Shown here in pieces: positions 7,311 through 11,205 of a stretch of DNA of 11,205 nt. Numbering within the stretch: position 1 is the first letter of the stretch; the number at the start of each line of letters is the position of its first letter. The notes under the pieces were generated by a model that did no database searches, had not been told where the DNA came from, and saw only the letters and a program-made list of their open reading frames with translations. The DNA comes from an uncultured Prevotella sp. (GTDB taxonomy: Bacteria; Bacteroidota; Bacteroidia; Bacteroidales; Bacteroidaceae), in contig UQFS01000049.1 in assembly GCA_900540375.1 (NCBI GenBank), positions 1 through 11,205 on the forward strand. The letters run 5' to 3'. The position numbers were made by a program, and so were the translations under genes.

Positions 7311-7314
7311 TACT

Positions 7315-7329
7315 GTAACTATTCAGCGA
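7315..7329. repeat. Left terminal inverted repeat of the IS66 element
   Basis: GTAACTATTCAGCGA pairs with the repeat at 8926-8940, 14 of 15 bases identical. The transposase stop codon (TAG on the - strand, 7321-7319) lies inside this repeat, so coding runs right into the end of the element. Confidence 0.88.
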
Positions 7330-8746
7330 TAGGTACGACAGAGCTATCCGTAGCACCAAACAGTGCTCGGATTGCTTCAAATGGCGTCTGCTTATGCTTC
7401 TTCGCAGTTTCTATGATGGAATGCAGGTCAAAGAATGCATCTGCACCTAAGTCCGACCTAAAGGTACCAGAGTTCTTTAATTTTATCTTCAACTTTCTAA
7501 TGCCGCGTTCGCTTGCATTGTTATCAGAAGGAATCAGAGGATCCTCCAGAAAGTTGAAGATGTAATCCCTGCATTTTATCAGACCGTTTTTGAGATGTTG
7601 AAACTGTTCCTTAAATCCTTCCAAATTCTTTTTGAGCAGAGCGTCAAGCCTTTCGAGCCACGGTTCTTTTTCGATACACTCGTTAGGCCTTGTATTTCTT
7701 TCGTGGATTGCCTCCTTCAAAAGTTTTTCAACTTCTCCGGACCATTGCTGTGTTGTGTCGAGCTCGTTCAGATATTGCAGCTCTCTAAGTATATGCGCAA
7801 GACAAACCTGATGGTTCAAGAAGTGCAAGGCAAAATAGGCACTATGGCGATCTGTTACTGCTATCATTCTCTCAAGGCTGTCACCAAAATGACTTTCCAA
7901 CTCCTTTGAACTTCTTCCTCCTGCACGGAATAAGAGAGTAAAATACACGGTCTGTGCTATCCAAGCCCAGTCCAGCCGCTTATTACAATAGCAGCCCGAC
8001 TCGTCGAAGCCTACGACCTTTGACTGCATAATGAGTTCCTTTATTCTGTCAATAGCAGGCTTCGCTTTTGTCTTGGCCTCGTTTATCCAGTTAACCATAG
8101 AGACCTCGCTTATCGAAAGATTGCATACTTCGAGCAAGAAGTCGGCAATACGTCCATAAGGCAGAAACTGTACTACCGAAAGATAGACGACAAGGCTTTT
8201 GACAGAAGCGTCATAGACGACGGCATTTGTCCCACGTTTCCTTGCAACGTGAGATTGGATTCTTGCGCCGCACTTACTACAGATGGCAACATAATGCCTG
8301 ATTTCTTTTACTATGGGCTTCATTTCAGGAAGTGATATCACCTGTGTAACATAATCCAATACAAGTTCACTATCTTCGAGCGAGTTGCCGCATTCGTTAC
8401 AGTAACTAGGGACTATGTTTTCAACGAAATCTGGACTTTCAGTTTTCAAAAGTGTACTGCCTTTGTGACCAGCTTGTCCGCCTGGCTTGAGACCGCTCGT
8501 TTTGCGTAGCGTCTTAGTACGTCGGACGACTTCGTCCCTCATCTTCTCCTTGGAAGGTGGCGTGCTACTGTTGTTTGAGTTCTTGTCCGGTGTTTCGTAC
8601 TTTGCAAGACGCTTTCTAAGATCCTCTATTATCGTATTACGTTTGCTGACCTCGGCGTTCAATTTGTTGATGTTACGGTTAAGATTGCATATAGTATCAT
8701 GCTGCGAATCGATGTTTTTTTGCATTGATCCCAACTTCTCATTCAT
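7319..8746 (-). CDS. tnpC: IS66-family transposase (TnpC type, DDE)
   Basis: The enzyme catalyses cut-and-paste transposition of the surrounding element. Positions below use the longest frame (501 residues from TTG 8824). An N-terminal coiled coil spans about 12-76, followed by NSNNSSTPPSKEK (82-94), typical of the IS66 N-terminal region, and GLKPGGQAGHKG (111-122). A CxxC...CxxC zinc-binding domain follows (C142, C145, C182, C185). The DDE catalytic residues are D274 in VGFDESG, D325 in TDRHSAY, and E439 in NNASERGIRKLK. The frame is intact. I chose ATG 8746 (475 residues) because a perfect promoter (8794-8825) overlaps the upstream TTG and would start transcription near 8787, inside the longer frame. 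The longer reading is not excluded. An ATG at 8847 is out of frame and stops after 19 codons. Confidence 0.92.
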   Translation of the reverse strand: MNEKLGSMQKNIDSQHDTICNLNRNINKLNAEVSKRNTIIEDLRKRLAKYETPDKNSNNSSTPPSKEKMRDEVVRRTKTLRKTSGLKPGGQAGHKGSTLLKTESPDFVENIVPSYCNECGNSLEDSELVLDYVTQVISLPEMKPIVKEIRHYVAICSKCGARIQSHVARKRGTNAVVYDASVKSLVVYLSVVQFLPYGRIADFLLEVCNLSISEVSMVNWINEAKTKAKPAIDRIKELIMQSKVVGFDESGCYCNKRLDWAWIAQTVYFTLLFRAGGRSSKELESHFGDSLERMIAVTDRHSAYFALHFLNHQVCLAHILRELQYLNELDTTQQWSGEVEKLLKEAIHERNTRPNECIEKEPWLERLDALLKKNLEGFKEQFQHLKNGLIKCRDYIFNFLEDPLIPSDNNASERGIRKLKIKLKNSGTFRSDLGADAFFDLHSIIETAKKHKQTPFEAIRALFGATDSSVVPIAE

Positions 8747-8793
8747 GCTTTTCAGCACATCGGCTATGTCCGTAACTGTCTGTTTCACAGATA

Positions 8794-8825
8794 CAAAGGT
8801 ACGAAGAATATCTGAAATAGGCAAA
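8794..8825 (-). promoter_or_regulatory. Transposase promoter
   Basis: On the - strand, TTTG (8825-8822) is followed after exactly 20 nt by TACCTTTG (8801-8794), a full match to the Bacteroidetes -33/-7 consensus. The predicted start of transcription, near 8787, is about 40 nt upstream of ATG 8746 and downstream of the alternative TTG codon, which is part of the -33 box. Confidence 0.75.
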
Positions 8826-8900
8826 CAAAAACAGAACTATTTTTCATACTTACTTTGCTGATTGATAGACGTTTAAACATATCTCCTGAGCGTAGGATTT

Positions 8901-8915
8901 ATCCCAAGTTGGGAT
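8901..8915. repeat. Subterminal palindrome in the IS66 right end
   Basis: ATCCCAA-G-TTGGGAT is a perfect 7-bp palindrome with one central base, 11 bp inside the right terminal repeat. No equivalent is visible at the left end. It could be a transposase-binding or regulatory site; no function is established. Confidence 0.6.
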
Positions 8916-8925
8916 TGAAATGCAT

Positions 8926-8940
8926 TCGCTGAGTAGTTAC
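8926..8940. repeat. Right terminal inverted repeat of the IS66 element
   Basis: TCGCTGAGTAGTTAC is the reverse complement of the left end with one mismatch. CTGAG recurs at 8885-8889, about 40 bp inside. Confidence 0.88.
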
Positions 8941-8945
8941 GTTTT

Positions 8946-9031
8946 TTTGGCTACACCATTTAGTGCACGGTGCAAGCATGTATTTATATATATATATCTT
9001 GCACCGTGCACTAAATGGTGTGTCAGCCAAA
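8946..9031. repeat. Long inverted repeat around an AT-rich spacer
   Basis: A 24-bp perfect inverted repeat (8953-8976 and 8998-9021, starting ACACCATTTAGTGCAC) surrounds a 21-nt spacer that is mostly alternating TA. Past a 3-nt asymmetry (9022-9024) the arms continue for 7 more pairs (TTTGGCT at 8946-8952 with AGCCAAA at 9025-9031). Each arm contains the self-complementary GTGCAC. The repeat begins five bases after the IS66 right end. A 10-nt piece of the right arm, TGCACTAAAT (9007-9016), recurs at 9051-9060. No protein is encoded; it could be a miniature mobile element, a recombination or binding site, or a structured transcript end. Confidence 0.85.
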
Positions 9032-9098
9032 CGTTATGGCAAATGTCTAATGCACTAAATATGCTTTTCTATACATTACGTTAGGACTGGCATCTCGT

Positions 9099-9287
9099 AA
9101 ACCCTCCTTGATTTTTTATCGATGCCATGAGGTACAGGTATCTGCACAAAAACGCGAAGACCTTTCGGTCACGGATGTTGCCTGTCGCTTGGATTTCAAC
9201 ACTACCAATTACTCCACTCGATGTGTGAAGCGCGTACTTGGCATGACGTCAAGACAGTATAAGACAAAGTTCAACGTAAAGAAATAA
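9099..9287 (+). pseudogene. C-terminal remnant of an AraC-family transcriptional regulator
   Basis: The frame ending at TAA 9285-9287 encodes a typical second helix-turn-helix of an AraC-type DNA-binding domain: REDLSVTDVACRLDF, then NYSTRCVKRVLGMTSRQY, then a short basic tail. This matches the family pattern in which 'dlSvteIA..lGF' is followed by 'syFtr.FKk..GmtPs.yR'. Recognisable similarity begins near the segment IFYRCHEVQ. Upstream the frame closes at a stop near 9048 without the first helix-turn-helix, sensor domain or an in-frame ATG. The gene is therefore truncated at its 5' end, plausibly by the rearrangement that placed the IS66 element and inverted repeat beside it. The fragment is too short to have been called by length alone. 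It is intact over the segment that remains, so the loss may be recent. Confidence 0.75.
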
Positions 9288-9323
9288 AAGAAAACCATAA
9301 ACATCGCTATTTCTGTTTTCTAC

Positions 9324-9372
9324 CTTATTCGACAAAACTTCAGAAAAAGCGGCTCTTATTCGACAAAATTTC
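9324..9372 (+). repeat. 49-bp direct repeat, copy 1 (operator-like units 1 and 2)
   Basis: This block is identical to 9430-9478. Each copy contains two versions of a 17-nt unit, TTATTCGACAAAACTTC (9325) and TTATTCGACAAAATTTC (9356), 31 bp apart and joined by AGAAAAAGCGGCTC. The 57 bp between the two copies shows no further feature. Confidence 0.93.
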
Positions 9373-9429
9373 TGTCATGAGGGTATTCTTACTGTCCTTA
9401 TTGACTGAAACACATGATTGATGGTATTT

Positions 9430-9478
9430 CTTATTCGACAAAACTTCAGAAAAAGCGGCTCTTATTCGACAAAATTTC
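9430..9478 (+). repeat. 49-bp direct repeat, copy 2 (operator-like units 3 and 4)
   Basis: This is a perfect second copy of 9324-9372, with 17-nt units at 9431 and 9462. A fifth, diverged unit, TTATCCGACGAAATTGC, follows at 9492, 30 bp further on. The roughly 31-bp period is close to three helical turns, so all bound proteins would sit on the same DNA face. Confidence 0.93.
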
Positions 9479-9487
9479 AAAATTCTT

Positions 9488-9517
9488 TTTGTTATCCGAC
9501 GAAATTGCCTAACTTTG
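9488..9517 (+). promoter_or_regulatory. Promoter of the AbiEi-Fic gene with an embedded operator unit
   Basis: TTTG (9488-9491) is followed after 18 nt by TAACTTTG (9510-9517), a good Bacteroidetes promoter. The 17-nt unit 5 (9492-9508) fills the spacer between the two boxes exactly. Transcription should start near 9524, about 11 nt before the chosen ATG at 9535. A protein bound to the unit would block RNA polymerase. Confidence 0.82.
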
Positions 9518-9534
9518 CAGAAAAACGGAAGTCC

Positions 9535-11010
9535 ATGACCAATAAACTAATAACAAACAATATCACTGAGATATTGATGGGTACTCGGGATAAAGGCAAG
9601 TCAGCAGAAATGAGTTCCATGATGAAGGCTGGATTGCTGAGAAAGATTGCGCCCAAGGTTTACACCACCAATATGGAGGACACACCGGAGGAAATCATAA
9701 GGCATAACATCTTTTTCATTCTCGGTCAGCTCTATCCTCAGGCGGTTATCAGCCACAGGTCAGCTTTTGAGTTGAAGCCGACGTCCGAAGGGGATATCTA
9801 TCTGACTTACAATTACACGAAGAATGTTACTTTGCCCGGTATAAAGGTGCATCTGATGGAAGGGCCGAAAGGAACGGAATACGACATGCCCTTCATCGAG
9901 AATCTCTATATATCAAGTGCGGAACGCAGAACACTGGAAAACCTTCAGAAAGGACGAACGAGGGGAGGTTCTTCCAAATGCCTTCCCCGTACCAGTATTG
10001 AGGACTACCTGGAGCGTATTCTGCAAGTGAACGGTGAGAAGGGCTTGAACTCTTTTCGTGACAAGGCACGTGAGATTGCCGGGAGTTTGGGCATGGAGGC
10101 CGAGTTCGAAACACTCAATACCATCATAAGTGCTTTGTTGAGCACGAAGCCGTCCAAGGTTCTCACCTCACCGGCAGCACTGGCAAGAGCCCAAGGAGAG
10201 CCATACGATGCCAACAGGATAAAGCTCTTTGGCATTCTGTTCGATGCCCTGCACAACGAGCCATTCCCTTTGATTGATGAGCCCAACGTGGAAACCTCTG
10301 CCTTCCGTAATTTTGCTTTCTTTGAAAGCTATTTCTCCAACTATATTGAAGGTACGGAGTTTGAGATTGAGGATGCCCGCCAGATTGTTGAGACGGGACA
10401 GCCTATGCCAGCCCGTAACGCCGACTCCCATGATGTGCTGGGCACCTTTCAGATTGTTGCGAGCCGCAGGGAGATGCGCCGTACTCCCTCATCGGCCGAT
10501 GATCTGATAGATATTCTGCAAGACCGGCACCGCGTGATGATGGCAGCACGGCCGGACAGAAATCCGGGAATGTTCAAGATGCAGAACAATCATGCAGGAG
10601 ACACTCATTTTGTAGACTGCACATTGGTCAGAGGTACGCTGCGCAAGGGATTTGAGTATTATCAGGCATTGGAACACCCATTTGCCAAAGCTATGTTCAT
10701 GCTTTTCATGATAAGTGAGGTGCATCCATTCACTGACGGCAACGGACGTATCTCTCGAATCATGATGAACGCTGAACTTGTAGCGGCTGACCAGTCAAAG
10801 ATCATTGTCCCCACTGTATTCCGGGAGGACTATCTCAATGCCTTGAGGCGTCTAACCCGCAGAAATGACCCCAGCGTGTTGCTGCGTGCCATGACGCGCG
10901 TGAGAAATTTCAGTGCCAACATCACGGGCGACAATTTTGAAGAAACGCGTCATTATCTTGAAAGATGCAATGCATTCAAGGAGGGAGACGGATATATTCT
11001 GAGGTTTTAA
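9535..11010 (+). CDS. AbiEi-like regulator fused to a class II Fic domain (putative AMP-transferase)
   Basis: The 491-residue protein has two parts. Residues about 1-190 resemble the AbiEi antitoxin fold of type IV toxin-antitoxin systems: a winged-helix start with EMSSMMKAGLLRKIAPKVYTT (25-45), VISHRSAFEL (71-80), GIKVHLMEGPKG (102-113), and a helical tail. Residues about 255-460 form a Fic domain with the complete motif HPFTDGNGRISR (397-408), including catalytic H397 and R408, and a flap near 344-361. SNYIEG (268-273), upstream of the Fic core, fits the class II inhibitory pattern [S/T]xxxE[G/N], with E272 as the autoinhibitory glutamate. Known active Fic proteins of this type transfer AMP to target proteins; the target here is unknown. 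An in-frame ATG at 9418 would add 39 residues, but those codons run through the repeats and promoter, so ATG 9535 is preferred. The Fic call is secure; the AbiEi call rests on motif-level similarity. Confidence 0.9.
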   Translation: MTNKLITNNITEILMGTRDKGKSAEMSSMMKAGLLRKIAPKVYTTNMEDTPEEIIRHNIFFILGQLYPQAVISHRSAFELKPTSEGDIYLTYNYTKNVTLPGIKVHLMEGPKGTEYDMPFIENLYISSAERRTLENLQKGRTRGGSSKCLPRTSIEDYLERILQVNGEKGLNSFRDKAREIAGSLGMEAEFETLNTIISALLSTKPSKVLTSPAALARAQGEPYDANRIKLFGILFDALHNEPFPLIDEPNVETSAFRNFAFFESYFSNYIEGTEFEIEDARQIVETGQPMPARNADSHDVLGTFQIVASRREMRRTPSSADDLIDILQDRHRVMMAARPDRNPGMFKMQNNHAGDTHFVDCTLVRGTLRKGFEYYQALEHPFAKAMFMLFMISEVHPFTDGNGRISRIMMNAELVAADQSKIIVPTVFREDYLNALRRLTRRNDPSVLLRAMTRVRNFSANITGDNFEETRHYLERCNAFKEGDGYILRF

Positions 11011-11074
11011 TCGGCCTGTCCTGTGTTCAGCATACAATGTCTTTGGTGAATTTCTAAAGTTCTTTCTTAAGTCC

Positions 11075-11169
11075 GTAATGCCCGTAAGGAATAACCTATA
11101 GTGTAGTCATCCTTCAAGTGCAGGAGCTGCGCTATAGGTTTTCTATCATCGTAAGCGTCTCGGCATTAC
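11075..11169. repeat. Outer 8-bp inverted repeat nested around the terminator hairpin
   Basis: GTAATGCC (11075-11082) and GGCATTAC (11162-11169) are reverse complements flanking the terminator hairpin. They could extend the structure, or be chance given their short length. Confidence 0.45.
11093..11144 (+). terminator. Hairpin terminator after the AbiEi-Fic gene
   Basis: AACCTATAG (11093-11101) pairs perfectly with CTATAGGTT (11132-11140). The stem continues inward for six more pairs, three of them G-U. After a 2-nt bulge (CA, 11108-11109) it adds TCCT/AGGA, closing on an 8-nt loop. TTTTCT (11139-11144) follows the stem. It lies about 80 bp after the stop codon. Confidence 0.7.
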
Positions 11170-11173
11170 CGTA

Positions 11174-11204
11174 TTTCAGCCTCGCTTAAAAGTCTGTACC
11201 TTTG
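11174..11204 (+). promoter_or_regulatory. Promoter for a gene beyond the window edge
   Basis: TACCTTTG at 11197-11204 is a consensus -7 box, with TTTC (11174-11177) 19 nt upstream as a near-match to the -33 TTTG. The window ends one base after the box, so the gene it serves is not seen. Confidence 0.6.
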
Positions 11205-11205
11205 C

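Larger units (their letters stand above)
7315..8940 (-). mobile_element. IS66-family insertion sequence carrying a single tnpC-type gene
   Basis: The ends are defined by a 15-bp inverted repeat with one mismatch: GTAACTATTCAGCGA at 7315-7329, and GTAACTACTCAGCGA read on the - strand from 8940 to 8926. The terminal GTAA is characteristic of IS66-family ends. The element is 1626 bp and encodes only the TnpC-type transposase; the accessory tnpA and tnpB genes of canonical IS66 members are missing, as in the ISBst12-type subgroup. IS66 elements normally make 8-bp target duplications, but the flanks differ (TTTGTACT on the left, GTTTTTTT on the right). This suggests a later deletion or rearrangement at one side. 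Confidence 0.88.

Noticed and set aside
8789..8847. Transposase start at ATG 8847 with a programmed frameshift
   Set aside because: This frame is out of phase with the transposase and stops after 19 codons. No slippery A or T heptamer is placed suitably near the overlap, and a downstream in-frame ATG with its own promoter explains expression.
8977..8997. TA-rich spacer of the long inverted repeat as a promoter
   Set aside because: It lacks TAnnTTTG on either strand, and simple TA alternation is not evidence of a Bacteroidetes promoter.
9324..9508. CRISPR-like array of regularly spaced repeats
   Set aside because: The DNA between units is itself repeated (AGAAAAAGCGGCTC in both copies), units are only 17 nt, no cas genes are present, and the last unit lies within a promoter. 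Operators fit better.
9418..9534. Extended N-terminus of the Fic protein from ATG 9418
   Set aside because: These 39 codons pass through the 49-bp repeat, operator unit 5 and both promoter boxes; predicted transcription begins near 9524.

Overview
The window looks like a chromosomal segment of a Bacteroidales bacterium, most likely Prevotella or a close relative. The evidence is the Bacteroidetes-type promoters (-7 boxes of the form TAnnTTTG, often followed by CAG, at 44-51, 3955-3962 and 9510-9517), starts without clear Shine-Dalgarno sequences, a BACON/BspA-type surface lipoprotein, and the style of the proteins. The genus is an inference.

Region 1 (1-5506, visibly GC-richer, all on the + strand) is a metabolic module: an anaerobic C4-dicarboxylate antiporter (Dcu family), a secreted type II L-asparaginase, a predicted outer-membrane porin-like barrel, and, from its own promoter, aspartate ammonia-lyase. 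Read together: asparagine enters through the outer membrane, is deamidated to aspartate in the periplasm, aspartate is imported in exchange for a C4-dicarboxylate, and AspA releases ammonia plus fumarate. Fumarate is the terminal electron acceptor in anaerobic fumarate respiration. A very strong terminator hairpin (5451-5506) closes the module.

Region 2 (5507-9534, AT-richer) looks like accessory DNA. It opens with an isolated tRNA T-arm-like sequence (5526-5542), a possible attachment-site scar. A BACON + leucine-rich-repeat lipoprotein follows on the - strand with its own terminator, then an IS66-family element (7315-8940) with recognisable 15-bp ends and no visible target duplication. Next come a 24-bp perfect inverted repeat around an AT-rich spacer and the C-terminal remnant of an AraC-type regulator.

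Region 3 (9324-11205) holds the most interesting locus: a single gene that appears to join an AbiEi-like DNA-binding antitoxin domain to a complete Fic (AMP-transferase) domain with a class II self-inhibitory motif. Upstream lie five copies of a 17-nt element spaced about 31 bp, the last filling the gap between the -33 and -7 boxes of its promoter. This looks like a self-repressing, self-inhibited one-protein toxin/regulator module. A long hairpin terminator follows the gene, and a promoter for the next gene runs to the window edge.
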